DNA of 64,000 nucleotides from Aquibium pacificus (GTDB lineage: Bacteria; Pseudomonadota; Alphaproteobacteria; Rhizobiales; Rhizobiaceae). Positions 1 to 8,100 of this stretch are shown piece by piece; positions within the stretch are counted from its first letter, which is position 1, and each line of letters starts with the position of its first letter. Made by a program: the position numbers and the translations under genes. The notes beneath the pieces are model-generated. The model did no database searches. It was not told where the DNA came from and saw only the letters and a program-made list of their open reading frames with translations. Location of the stretch: contig NZ_JBDPGJ010000008.1 in the NCBI RefSeq assembly GCF_040839445.1, positions 1 to 64,000 of the forward strand, given 5' to 3'.

Positions 1-1897
1 TCGACGTGCTGGTGCCCTGGCTGGCCTGGTAGATGTTGTACGAGCCGACGCCGGTCGAGCCGACATAGAGCCAGTACTGCGAAACGCCACTACCCGTGGT
101 CCATATGAACGTCGCAGAGGACCCGAGGGTGGAGCCCGGGGTCGGGGACGTCATGACGGCCTTGGTGCCGCCGCCGGTCTTGTAGGTGTAGTCGTTAGAC
201 TGCCAGCTTCCCGAAATCAGCGACCACAGCCGCACGTAGATCGTGCCGGTGGACGGCAGACCCGTCACGGTCCTGGTCGTGCTGGTGCCGTTGCTCGCAT
301 TCCAGATGTTGGAAGAGCCGACGCCGGTCGAGCCGACATAGAGCCAGTACTGCGAAACGCCACTACCCGTGGTCCATATGAACGTCGCAGAGGACCCGAG
401 GGTGGAGCCCGGAGTCGGAGACGTCATGACGGCCTTTGCGGTACTGCCGCCGAGTGCTGTCAGAGCACTGTCCACCTTTATGCGTGGCTTCGTCGTGCCG
501 GACGAGGAGATGGCGACGCCGGTCGTCTCGAGAGCCGTCTCTATCTGCGATACCGTCGCAGCGGGTTTCGCTGACCTGAGAGCAGCGAAAGCGCCCGCCA
601 CGTGCGGAGACGCCATAGAAGTGCCGCTCAAGGATGCATAGAAGTTGTTGCTCGACCCACTGGGGTACGACGCCAGGATCGACGAACCTGGAGCGACGAC
701 ATCAACAAGGGTTCCCCAGTTAGAGAAGGACGAACGAACATCCGATTTAGTCGAGGAAGCAACGGTGATCGCGCTGGAGATGCAGCCTGGCGCCCCGACG
801 CTCGTATTGAAACCGCTGTTGCCTGCTGCGATCACTGTTGCAATTCCGGCTGCGCGCAGCTGGTCGATGATCGGCTTGCGCGAATCACTATCGCAGGCGG
901 AGAAGTGCTGTCCACCGCCGAGGCTCATGTTCACCGAGGCTATATTGTAGGTGTTGCGCAACGCGTAGACCCGCTCGAGACCCTTGATTTGGTCCGACGT
1001 GAAGGAGAGCACGCACCCGCTGGACTTGATGTTGGAGCCGCAGTTGGAGGTGGTGGTGAAGCGTGAGAAGACATTGATGGTGATGAGCTTGGAATTGCGT
1101 GCCACACCATTGGCAGGCTCGCCGGAACTAAGGCTGGTGTTGAATCCGGCAGCCGTTCCGGAAACGTGCGTGCCGTGACCGCAGCCAGCGATCGTCGCTT
1201 CATTGCAGTCTAGTGCCGAATTGATGTCCGTCGAGGCGCTTACCCCGCCGGGGCAGAGGCTAAAAGACGGATAGCTAGAACTCGAGGTGCTATAGCAAGC
1301 AGCCGAGTTCACGCTTGAGCTGAGGAACTCGTGGGTCCGGCGCGCGCCCGTGTCGAGCACGGCCACATACCATCCGTTGCCTGTCGCACCGGCCGCGTAG
1401 GCGTTCGGCATTCCGATCAGCGGAAGCGACTGGATGAGATCAGGCTTGGCGAGCCCGTCCTCGTGGATGCGCACCACCGCCGGATCCGCCGCCAGTTTCT
1501 CCAGCGTCGCCTGGTCAACCGTGACGGCGAACATCGGCGAGAAGTCCATTCTCTTTATGCCGAGCTGGTCCGAAGCAAGGGCTCCGGAAAGTCCGCCTTC
1601 GGCCGCGAAGACCCGGCCCAGGATCTCGTCCTGTTTCTGATGCACGGCCGAGGTGAGCGCCTCGTCGGCCGCCGCGGCATCTGCTGCCGTGTCGGCGGCC
1701 GGCATCGCGAATTCCACGATTACCGGTGCGCTTCCATCTGCCATGTTGGCGAGGATCTGGTCTGAACCGACCAGCTTTTCCGTGGCAACCTTCGAAAGAC
1801 CGCCGTTCTCCGCGAACGAGAAGCCGATGGCCGTCGTCGTCAAAAGTGACGCAACCACCGCTCGTCGCAGGATTTTCGATACTACTGCGGATAGCAT
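1..1897 (-). CDS. Secreted subtilisin-like serine protease with C-terminal repeats (3' end beyond window)
   Basis: The frame is open from an ATG at 1897 (GGGAG ribosome site just upstream) to the window edge, 632 codons, so the C-terminus is missing. The N-terminus is a Sec-type signal peptide ending near SFA-E. A propeptide-like stretch follows. The S8 catalytic residues are readable: Asp182 (VLDTG), His241 (GHGTHVSG), oxyanion Asn360 (AAGNSG) and Ser427 (GTSMASPH). From about residue 485 there is a 91-residue beta-rich repeat (PTPGSTLGSSATF...YWLYVGSTGVGS...IYVRLWSLI) and a second copy cut by the edge. The two copies are nearly identical in DNA for about 120 bp. The same repeat forms the tail of the zinc protease at 58727-62461. 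Likely an extracellular protease; the substrate is unknown. Confidence 0.93.
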   Translation of the reverse strand, partial: MLSAVVSKILRRAVVASLLTTTAIGFSFAENGGLSKVATEKLVGSDQILANMADGSAPVIVEFAMPAADTAADAAAADEALTSAVHQKQDEILGRVFAAEGGLSGALASDQLGIKRMDFSPMFAVTVDQATLEKLAADPAVVRIHEDGLAKPDLIQSLPLIGMPNAYAAGATGNGWYVAVLDTGARRTHEFLSSSVNSAACYSTSSSSYPSFSLCPGGVSASTDINSALDCNEATIAGCGHGTHVSGTAAGFNTSLSSGEPANGVARNSKLITINVFSRFTTTSNCGSNIKSSGCVLSFTSDQIKGLERVYALRNTYNIASVNMSLGGGQHFSACDSDSRKPIIDQLRAAGIATVIAAGNSGFNTSVGAPGCISSAITVASSTKSDVRSSFSNWGTLVDVVAPGSSILASYPSGSSNNFYASLSGTSMASPHVAGAFAALRSAKPAATVSQIETALETTGVAISSSGTTKPRIKVDSALTALGGSTAKAVMTSPTPGSTLGSSATFIWTTGSGVSQYWLYVGSTGVGSSNIWNASNGTSTTRTVTGLPSTGTIYVRLWSLISGSWQSNDYTYKTGGGTKAVMTSPTPGSTLGSSATFIWTTGSGVSQYWLYVGSTGVGSYNIYQASQGTSTS

Positions 1898-2440
1898 CTC
1901 ACTCTCCCGATCATTTGATGCCCCAACGGAAGCTAACAGGAATTGCCAAGCCGGCACAAGTAAAAATTCATTTATAGTATCAATGTAAAATCTACAGCGA
2001 ATTTACTTCGTATTTTGTCCCATAATTGACAGAAAGGGGTCCTTCTCACGGCTCTGGAGGCCTTCATCTGGTACATTTCGATGCGCGTATCTGCAGTCTG
2101 TGATCCCTAGTCGCGGAGTCCCGGCGGAATCGGGGAAAAATCCGTGCGAATTGTACTTCGCATCGCTAGTTGAAAGGTGAAACGTACAGATTTTCTGCGT
2201 GTCAATAGCCAAAATAGGCGGACTTGCCGCCGAAACGATTGCTGACTAATATCAACTCGCAATGGTCATTTGCCCCACCTCCTGACCAAAGCGGGCCGGC
2301 GCAGTGGTTCGTCCGCTGCGCCGGCTTCTGGAGGTACGTGGTCACGGCAGCGAGGTGATTCTCCCCCACCGCCAGGGCCGTAGCCAGCAGTGCGCGCGAC
2401 TATCGCGGCCGGGTAGCCGCATGCGACTTCACTCATTCGA
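1898..2440. other. Intergenic region upstream of the subtilase, relatively AT-rich
   Basis: No convincing gene is seen here. The stretch is less GC-rich than its surroundings, especially 1950-2010, which suits a promoter for the protease reading leftwards. Two similar dyads of the form CGAA-N5/6-TTCG lie at 1997-2010 and 2146-2161. A 69-codon frame at 2003-2212 on the minus strand has no ribosome site and no recognisable content. Confidence 0.5.
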
Positions 2441-2470
2441 CCAGAATAAATCCCGCCGGAGCGGCGGGAT
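2441..2470 (-). terminator. Rho-independent terminator of the OmpA-family lipoprotein gene
   Basis: An 8-bp perfect stem (ATCCCGCC / GGCGGGAT, 2450-2457 and 2463-2470) with a 5-nt loop is followed on the minus strand by TTATTCTGG. It lies 25 bp past the stop codon at 2496. Confidence 0.75.
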
Positions 2471-2495
2471 TCTCCTGCAACGCGTTCCCGATCGA

Positions 2496-3146
2496 TCAGG
2501 TGATGGGAGCGAGCCGGATCTCGACGCGGCGGTTCTGCGCGCGCCCTTCGGGCGTGGCGTTCGATGCGATCGGCTGGCTTTCGCCGAGGCCGAGGATCGA
2601 GAAGCGGCGAGAATCGACGCCCTGGGCACCGAGATAGTTCGCCACCGACAGCGCGCGGCGCTGCGAGAGGTTGAGGTTATAGTTGTCGTCGCCGCTGGAA
2701 TCGGTGTGGCCGTAGACGTCGACGATCGTGCGGTTGTACTTCTGGAGTACGATCGCGACGGAGTTCAGCGTGCCGTAGAAGCCAGGCTGGATCGAATCCT
2801 GATCCGTCGCGAAGGTGATGTTGGATGGCATGTTGAGGATGATGTAGTCGCCCTGGCGCGTGACACCGACGCCGGTGCCCTGCAGTTGCGCACGCAGCTG
2901 CGCTTCCTGCTGATCCATGTAGCCGCCGATCGCACCGCCCGCGAGTGCCCCGATACCGGCGCCGATCAGCGCATTGCGGCGGTCGTCGCCTCCCGCGAGC
3001 GTGCCGAGACCGGCGCCCGCAAGCGCGCCGAGCGCGGCGCCGCCGGCCGTGTTCGACATCTTCTGCTGCCCCGTATAAGGGTCGGTCGTGCATGCACCCA
3101 GCGCAAGAGCCGCGACCGTGGCCGCGGCAATCATCTTCACCTTCAT
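2496..3146 (-). CDS. OmpA-family outer-membrane lipoprotein with glycine-zipper segment (YiaD-like)
   Basis: A 216-residue lipoprotein. The start at 3146 is chosen because it gives a normal lipoprotein signal (MKVKM..., lipobox LALGAC) and has GAGAGGGA upstream; an in-frame start 11 codons earlier lacks this. After the cysteine there is a glycine-rich zipper region (repeated GALAGAGLGTL/GAGIGALAGGAIGG, about residues 32-78), then an OmpA C-terminal peptidoglycan-binding domain (about 110-214) with the usual VYGHTDSSGDDNYNLNLSQ and NRRVEI motifs. Expected to be anchored in the outer membrane and bound non-covalently to peptidoglycan. Monocistronic, with its own terminator. Confidence 0.9.
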   Translation of the reverse strand: MKVKMIAAATVAALALGACTTDPYTGQQKMSNTAGGAALGALAGAGLGTLAGGDDRRNALIGAGIGALAGGAIGGYMDQQEAQLRAQLQGTGVGVTRQGDYIILNMPSNITFATDQDSIQPGFYGTLNSVAIVLQKYNRTIVDVYGHTDSSGDDNYNLNLSQRRALSVANYLGAQGVDSRRFSILGLGESQPIASNATPEGRAQNRRVEIRLAPIT

Positions 3147-3268
3147 CGAATTCCCTCTCCATGTGGCCGGCGATGGCACGCCGGCCGAGTCGCCTTCGGC
3201 GAAGTCTTTAACATGAATTGAGGCGAAAAACGGATGATGCCCAACTTTCGTCGCGGTCAGGCCCTGCC

Positions 3269-3700
3269 TCAGTTCTTTCGCCGCTTGCGGCCGTAAAGCT
3301 CGAGCCGGTGGTGGAGGATGTCGTACCCTAGTTCTCGGGCGATCTCGTCCTGCAGCTTCTCGATCCGGGCGGAGCGGAATTCGATAACGTCGCCGGTCTC
3401 GACGTCGATCAGGTGGTCGTGATGCTCCTCGCCCGTGTGCTCGAAACGGGATGGGCCGCCGGCGAACGCGTGCCGCTGGATCGCGCCGTGCTCCTCCAGG
3501 AGCTTCATCGTCCGGTAGACGGTCGACAACGAGATGCTGGCGTCGAGCGCGGAAGCGCGGCGCAGGATCTCGTACGCGTCCGGATGGTCGCCGGTCTCTT
3601 GCAGGATGCCCAGGATGATCCGGCGCGGACGCGTGATGCGGATGCCGGCGCGCCGGAGATCGCCTTCGAAATCGAGGGATTGCTTGGCCTCTGTCGTCAT
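3269..3700 (-). CDS. mur: Fur-family metalloregulator, probably Mur (manganese uptake regulator)
   Basis: A 143-residue Fur-superfamily repressor. The N-terminal winged helix has the typical ITRPRRIIL and SISLSTVYRTMKLLEEHG recognition-helix region. The C-terminal part has the HHDHLIDVETGDVIEF metal-binding and dimerisation segment. It has no CxxC zinc site. The gene is divergent from sitABCD with 150 bp between starts, the arrangement in which alphaproteobacterial Fur homologues act as the Mn-responsive Mur. A perfect 15-bp palindrome lies in the gap. Family assignment is firm; Mur rather than iron-responsive Fur is inferred from context. Confidence 0.85.
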   Translation of the reverse strand: MTTEAKQSLDFEGDLRRAGIRITRPRRIILGILQETGDHPDAYEILRRASALDASISLSTVYRTMKLLEEHGAIQRHAFAGGPSRFEHTGEEHHDHLIDVETGDVIEFRSARIEKLQDEIARELGYDILHHRLELYGRKRRKN

Positions 3701-3761
3701 GGCCCGGACTATGGTTCAGATGACAACCAGTTGCAAATGGGCAAGATCACGAGAACCTTTT

Positions 3762-3776
3762 TGCAAATGATTTGCA
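3762..3776. promoter_or_regulatory. Fur/Mur-type operator (perfect 7-1-7 palindrome)
   Basis: TGCAAAT-G-ATTTGCA is a perfect inverted repeat directly upstream of the sitA -35 element and 62 bp upstream of the mur start. A poorer related sequence (TTGCAAATGGGCAAG) lies at 3731-3745. The position suits metal-dependent repression of sitA and possibly of mur. Confidence 0.75.
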
Positions 3777-3782
3777 TTTGCG

Positions 3783-3810
3783 TTGACAATGCCGATCCAG
3801 CCGCTACATT
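3783..3810 (+). promoter_or_regulatory. Sigma-70-type promoter of sitABCD
   Basis: TTGACA (3783-3788) and TACATT (3805-3810) are separated by 16 bp and lie 41 bp upstream of the sitA ATG. The Mur-type palindrome ends 6 bp before the -35 box. Confidence 0.6.
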
Positions 3811-3850
3811 CCCGCGGCATGGCAGAAAGTCGCGAAATCCGGGGTATGGA

Positions 3851-4741
3851 ATGCAGCTGAAACGTCTCATTGTCGCTATCGCAATGATTGCCGGAGCGGG
3901 CTCCGGCGCTCTCGCGGCCGACGACAAGCTCAAGGTGATCACGACCTTCACGGTCATCGCGGACATGGCCCGCAACGTCGCCGGCGATGCCGCGGACGTG
4001 GATTCGATCACCCGGCCTGGCGCGGAGATCCATAACTACCAGCCGACCCCGGGCGATATATTGAAGGCCCAGGACGCGGACCTCATCCTGTGGAACGGCC
4101 TGAATCTCGAACTCTGGTTCGAGCGATTCTTCACCAATCTCCGCGACGTCCCGTCCGCCGTCGTGTCGGATGGCGTCGAGCCCATGGGCATCTCGGAGGG
4201 TCCGTACACCGGCAAGCCCAATCCGCATGCCTGGATGTCCCCGTCGGATGCGCTGATTTACGTCGACAACATCCGCAAGGCGCTTGCGGAGCACGACCCT
4301 GGCAATGCTGACATCTATGCGGCCAACGCCAAAGCCTACGCCGACGAGATCACGTCCGAGATAGCCCCGATCCGCGAACTGCTCGGGCGCATACCGCAGG
4401 AACGGCGCTGGCTGGCGACCAGCGAAGGCGCCTTCAGCTATCTCGCGCGCGATTTCGGCCTGAAGGAACTGTATTTGTGGCCGATTAACGCCGACAGCCA
4501 GGGCACGCCGCAGCAGATCCGCAAGGTGATCGACGCAATGCGAGACAACGATGTGCCGGTCATCTTCAGCGAGAATACCGTCTCGGACAAGCCGGCCAGG
4601 CAGGTCGCGAGAGAGACAGGAGCCAGATATGGCGGCGAGCTCTACGTGGACTCGCTGAGCGAGGCGGACGGTCCGGTGCCGACATACATCGACCTCCTGC
4701 GCGTCACGTCGGAGACGATCGCGAAAGGCCTGGCCGAGTGA
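3851..4741 (+). CDS. sitA: Manganese/iron ABC transporter, periplasmic binding protein SitA
   Basis: A 296-residue cluster A-I metal-binding protein with an N-terminal signal peptide (cleavage near ALA-AD). The expected ligands can be placed: His61 (GAEIHNYQP), His126 (NPHAW), Glu192 (TSEGAF) and Asp267 (YVDSL). The H-H-E-D set and the absence of a His-rich loop indicate the Mn/Fe (Sit/Yfe/PsaA) type rather than ZnuA. The start at 3851 is the one that gives a signal peptide; the upstream in-frame sequence runs into the mur promoter region. The stop overlaps the GTG of sitB (GTGA). First gene of a four-gene operon. Confidence 0.92.
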   Translation: MQLKRLIVAIAMIAGAGSGALAADDKLKVITTFTVIADMARNVAGDAADVDSITRPGAEIHNYQPTPGDILKAQDADLILWNGLNLELWFERFFTNLRDVPSAVVSDGVEPMGISEGPYTGKPNPHAWMSPSDALIYVDNIRKALAEHDPGNADIYAANAKAYADEITSEIAPIRELLGRIPQERRWLATSEGAFSYLARDFGLKELYLWPINADSQGTPQQIRKVIDAMRDNDVPVIFSENTVSDKPARQVARETGARYGGELYVDSLSEADGPVPTYIDLLRVTSETIAKGLAE

Positions 4742-5697
4742 ACATATCCACCAGACCGAGCGAAACAGCACTGCCGCGGTCCGGCATCGCGGTGAAAGAC
4801 CTGACCGTCACCTACCGCAACGGCCACACGGCTCTGACCGACGTCAGCTTCGAGATCCCCATCGGTACGATCACGGCGCTGGTCGGCGTCAACGGAAGCG
4901 GAAAATCCACGCTATTCAAGGCCATCATGGGTTTCGTTCCGCTGGCCAGGGGCTCCGTCTCGATCCTCGGCGAACCCTCCGGCCGCGCCCGCAACCGCAA
5001 TGCCGTCGCCTACGTGCCACAGGCCGAGGAGGTCGACTGGAACTTTCCGGTGCTCGTCGAGGACGTGGTCATGATGGGCCGCTACGGCCACATGAACATG
5101 TTCCGCATCGCTTCGCGCCGTGACCGGGAACTCGTCGGGACCGCGCTCGATCGCGTCGGGATGGCGGATTTCCGCAAGCGCCAGATCGGCGAGCTTTCCG
5201 GCGGACAGAAAAAGAGGGTCTTCCTGGCCCGCGCGCTCGCCCAGGAAGGCCGCGTGATCCTGCTCGACGAGCCCTTCACCGGCGTCGACGTAACCACCGA
5301 GGAAGCGATCGTGCAGCTTCTGCGCGACCTTCGAGAGGAGGGACGCGTCATGCTCGTCTCGACGCACAATCTCGGCAGCGTTCCGGAGTTCTGCGACCGC
5401 GCCATCCTCGTCAACCGGACCCTGCTCGCGGCCGGTCCGACGGAAGAGGTCTTTACCCGCGCCAACCTCGAGCGCGCGTTCGGCGGGGTGTTGCGGCACT
5501 TCGTCCTCGGCGGGACCGACCTTCACGACGATGCCGACACCCGGCAGGTGACGGTCATCACTGACGATGAACGTCCCTTCGTCTTCTATGGCGAGGAAGG
5601 CGTGGACGGCGCAGCCAGCCGTTCCTCGCCGTCGGCTCCCGACGCGCCTTCCGGACGTCGGGACGAGGACGCCGGCAGCGGCGTTTCCGGGAACTGA
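4738..5697 (+). CDS. sitB: Manganese/iron ABC transporter ATPase SitB
   Basis: A 319-residue ABC ATPase with Walker A GVNGSGKST, signature LSGGQKKR, Walker B VILLDEPF and the switch His in STHN. The start is GTG and overlaps the sitA stop by 4 bp, indicating translational coupling. The last 70 or so residues form an acidic, then Ser/Pro-rich extension beyond the nucleotide-binding domain, of unknown role. It energises uptake through the SitC/SitD membrane pair. Confidence 0.92.
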   Translation: MNISTRPSETALPRSGIAVKDLTVTYRNGHTALTDVSFEIPIGTITALVGVNGSGKSTLFKAIMGFVPLARGSVSILGEPSGRARNRNAVAYVPQAEEVDWNFPVLVEDVVMMGRYGHMNMFRIASRRDRELVGTALDRVGMADFRKRQIGELSGGQKKRVFLARALAQEGRVILLDEPFTGVDVTTEEAIVQLLRDLREEGRVMLVSTHNLGSVPEFCDRAILVNRTLLAAGPTEEVFTRANLERAFGGVLRHFVLGGTDLHDDADTRQVTVITDDERPFVFYGEEGVDGAASRSSPSAPDAPSGRRDEDAGSGVSGN

Positions 5698-5700
5698 GGC

Positions 5701-6558
5701 ATGGAAACGCTGCTCGAACCTTTCACCTACGGCTACATGATCAATGCGATCTGGGTGAGCGCGCTGGTGGGCGGCGTGTGCGCGTTCCTTTCCGCCTATC
5801 TGATGCTGAAGGGCTGGTCCCTCATCGGAGACGCGCTCTCGCACTCGATCGTGCCCGGCGTCGCCGGCGCCTACATGCTCGGCCTGCCCTTCTCGCTCGG
5901 CGCGTTCATCTCCGGCGGGCTGGCGGCCGGCGCCATGCTGTTCCTCAACCAGCGCACCAAGCTTCGCGAGGACGCCGTCATCGGCCTGATCTTCACGTCC
6001 TTCTTCGGGCTTGGCCTCTTCATGGTCTCGCTGTCGCCGACCTCGGTGAACATCCAGACCATCGTACTGGGCAACATCCTGGCGATCACGCCGGAGGACA
6101 CGCTCCAGCTCGTCATCATCTCTGGCGTCTCGCTGGCCGTGCTGCTGGCAAAATGGAAGGACCTGATGGTGGTCTTCTTCGATGAGAACCATGCACGCTC
6201 GATCGGCATCAATCCCGGGCTGCTGAAGGGCATATTCTTCACCCTCCTTTCCGCTTGCACCGTCGCCGCCTTGCAGACGGTGGGCGCCTTCCTCGTTATC
6301 GCCATGGTCGTGACGCCCGGCGCGACGGCCTATCTCCTGACCGACCGCTTCCCGCGCCTGATCGTCGTGTCGGTGGCCATCGGATCGATGACCAGCCTGT
6401 CGGGCGCCTATCTGTCCTATTTCCTCGATGGCGCGACCGGAGGTATCATCGTGGTACTGCAGACGCTGGTGTTCCTGACGGTCTTCGTCTTTGCGCCCAA
6501 GCACGGCATGCTGGCGGCGCGCCGAAGGGCGCGCGCCGCTTTGATGGAGAGCGTTTGA
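5701..6558 (+). CDS. sitC: Manganese/iron ABC transporter permease SitC
   Basis: A 285-residue integral membrane protein of the ABC-3 (zinc/manganese) permease family with about eight hydrophobic segments. It starts 3 bp after sitB behind GGAACTGAGGC. Conserved features include GDALSHSIVPG near residue 42 and the VTPGATAYLLTDR loop near 205. It is homologous to the next gene; two distinct permeases are typical of Sit/Yfe systems and argue against a ZnuABC assignment. Confidence 0.9.
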   Translation: METLLEPFTYGYMINAIWVSALVGGVCAFLSAYLMLKGWSLIGDALSHSIVPGVAGAYMLGLPFSLGAFISGGLAAGAMLFLNQRTKLREDAVIGLIFTSFFGLGLFMVSLSPTSVNIQTIVLGNILAITPEDTLQLVIISGVSLAVLLAKWKDLMVVFFDENHARSIGINPGLLKGIFFTLLSACTVAALQTVGAFLVIAMVVTPGATAYLLTDRFPRLIVVSVAIGSMTSLSGAYLSYFLDGATGGIIVVLQTLVFLTVFVFAPKHGMLAARRRARAALMESV

Positions 6559-7391
6559 TGGAGACCCTCCTCCTGCCCTTCGCGTTTCCGTTCATGCAGC
6601 AGGCCTTCGTGATCTCCCTGCTCGTCGCGACGCCGATGGCGCTGCTTTCAACATTCCTCATCCTGAAGGGCTGGTCGCTGATGGGCGACGCGGTGAGCCA
6701 CGCGGTCCTGCCCGGCGTGGTCATCGCCTACATCATCGGCATCCCCCTCGCGATCGGCGCCTTTGCCGCCGGTATGGTCTGCGCCATTGGCACCGGCTTC
6801 CTGAAGGAGAACAGCCGAGTGAAGGAGGACACGGTGATGGGTGTCGTCTTTTCCGGCATGTTCGGGCTTGGCATCGTGCTCTATGTCGGCGTGCAGACGG
6901 AGGTTCATCTCGACCACATCCTGTTCGGCGACATGCTGGGCGTGACCTGGACGGACGTGGCCGAAAGCGGCGCGATCGCGGCGATCGTGTCCGCCCTGCT
7001 GCTCGTCAAGCAGCGCGACCTGTTGCTGCTCGCTTTCGATCCGCAGCATGCCCGCGCGATCGGCCTGCCGGTACGGCTGCTCCACTACGGGCTGCTGGCG
7101 ATCCTGTCGCTGACCATCGTCGGGGCGCTGAAGGCCGTCGGCATCATCCTGGCGATCGCGATGCTGATCACGCCCGGCGCCACCGCCTTCCTGCTGGCGC
7201 GACGCTTCGAGACGATGATGGCACTCTCGCTGGCCGTGGCACTCGCGGCGTCATTCCTCGGGGTCTATCTCTCGTTCTTCATCGACAGCGCGCCGGCGCC
7301 GACGATCGTGCTCTTGCTGACCGCCGCCTTCGTCGCCGCATACGTCCGGTCGCGATCCGTCACCGCGCGCGCTCAGTCGACGGCGGGGTAG
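6558..7391 (+). CDS. sitD: Manganese/iron ABC transporter permease SitD
   Basis: A 277-residue paralogue of SitC with matching motifs (GDAVSHAVLPG, ITPGATAFLLARR). The ATG at 6558 shares one base with the sitC stop, so the two are coupled. The reading frame is open much further upstream, but that part is the shadow of sitC. Last gene of the sit operon; no hairpin terminator is evident after it. Confidence 0.9.
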   Translation: METLLLPFAFPFMQQAFVISLLVATPMALLSTFLILKGWSLMGDAVSHAVLPGVVIAYIIGIPLAIGAFAAGMVCAIGTGFLKENSRVKEDTVMGVVFSGMFGLGIVLYVGVQTEVHLDHILFGDMLGVTWTDVAESGAIAAIVSALLLVKQRDLLLLAFDPQHARAIGLPVRLLHYGLLAILSLTIVGALKAVGIILAIAMLITPGATAFLLARRFETMMALSLAVALAASFLGVYLSFFIDSAPAPTIVLLLTAAFVAAYVRSRSVTARAQSTAG

Positions 7392-7440
7392 TGACACGGT
7401 TGCAGTGGAACAGTTTCCTGGCGCGACCTACATTCGAGGC

Positions 7441-7782
7441 ATGAGAACACTTCCGAACCAGGAAATGCCGTCGCCGCGACGCCTGCGCGGGGCTGCGCAC
7501 ATGCTGCTCGCCGTCGCTGTATTCGCAAGCGCGGTGGGTGTCTCGTGGGCGCAAGGCACAAACCCACCGGAGAATTCGCGCCAGAACGCCGTGACGGTCG
7601 AGGAACTGCAGATGGAGCGTACCATTCAGCAGCGCGAGCAGTTCCAGCAGCTCCAACAGCTCAACCGGCAGCAGGACCGCAATGATCTCCGCTACCGGCC
7701 GGAACGGCTTCAGGTGCCGGTAATTCGACCCTCTTGCCGGAGTTCCGTCTACGGCAGCAGCATTTCCGCCGGCTGCCGCTGA
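7441..7782 (+). CDS. Small secreted Gln-rich protein of unknown function
   Basis: About 113 residues with a hydrophobic N-terminal signal (AHMLLAVAVFASAVGVSWA-Q). The mature part is short and polar, dominated by a Gln/Glu/Arg helical stretch (QQREQFQQLQQLNRQQDR), and ends with a Cys-containing tail (PSCRSS...SAGC). I recognise no domain. The frame is also open to a GTG at 7405, but the ATG at 7441 better fits a signal peptide; its ribosome site is weak, so the start is uncertain. Lies 50 bp after sitD and converges with the next gene. Confidence 0.6.
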   Translation: MRTLPNQEMPSPRRLRGAAHMLLAVAVFASAVGVSWAQGTNPPENSRQNAVTVEELQMERTIQQREQFQQLQQLNRQQDRNDLRYRPERLQVPVIRPSCRSSVYGSSISAGCR

Positions 7783-7803
7783 CGAACAACAGGTTTGAAA
7801 GCG

Positions 7804-8022
7804 CTACTTGTCCTGTTCGCGATCGGCTGGCGGTTTGCCGGGCACGCCGGTCGTTTCGTAAGACACCGGATCGCTGGCGGGGAAGGTATCTTCCAGTCCC
7901 TCCTGCAGTTCTTCCTCGATGTTTTCGCGGGCGCTCCCCTTCTTTGCGCGCTCTTTTCTGAATGCTTCGGCGGCTTCGGAATTATGCGGCGTATTCGGGG
8001 TGGCTTGCGGCTTGCCGGACAT
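7804..8022 (-). CDS. Small acidic/basic conserved protein of unknown function
   Basis: A 72-residue soluble protein starting MSGKPQ. The ATG at 8022 is preceded by AGGA at suitable spacing, whereas the ATG three codons earlier sits directly on that AGGA. It is highly charged with a recognisable segment (EEELQEGLEDTFPASDPVS) that recurs in small alphaproteobacterial proteins without known function. No signal peptide or membrane segment. Converges with the small secreted protein gene ending at 7782. Confidence 0.7.
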   Translation of the reverse strand: MSGKPQATPNTPHNSEAAEAFRKERAKKGSARENIEEELQEGLEDTFPASDPVSYETTGVPGKPPADREQDK

Positions 8023-8100
8023 GATCTTCATTCCTCGGTGAACTGAGCGGTCGTCGAGGTTAACACCGCCGCGCCGCGCCGGGTTCCACGTGCTAACGCC

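Noticed and set aside
2003..2212. Minus-strand 69-codon frame between the protease and the OmpA-family gene
   Set aside because: No ribosome site, no signal or domain, and lies in an AT-rich promoter-like region.
3851..7391. Zinc importer znuABC as an alternative for sitABCD
   Set aside because: The binding protein has the H-H-E-D ligand set without a His-rich loop, and two different permeases are present, both pointing to the Sit/Yfe type.
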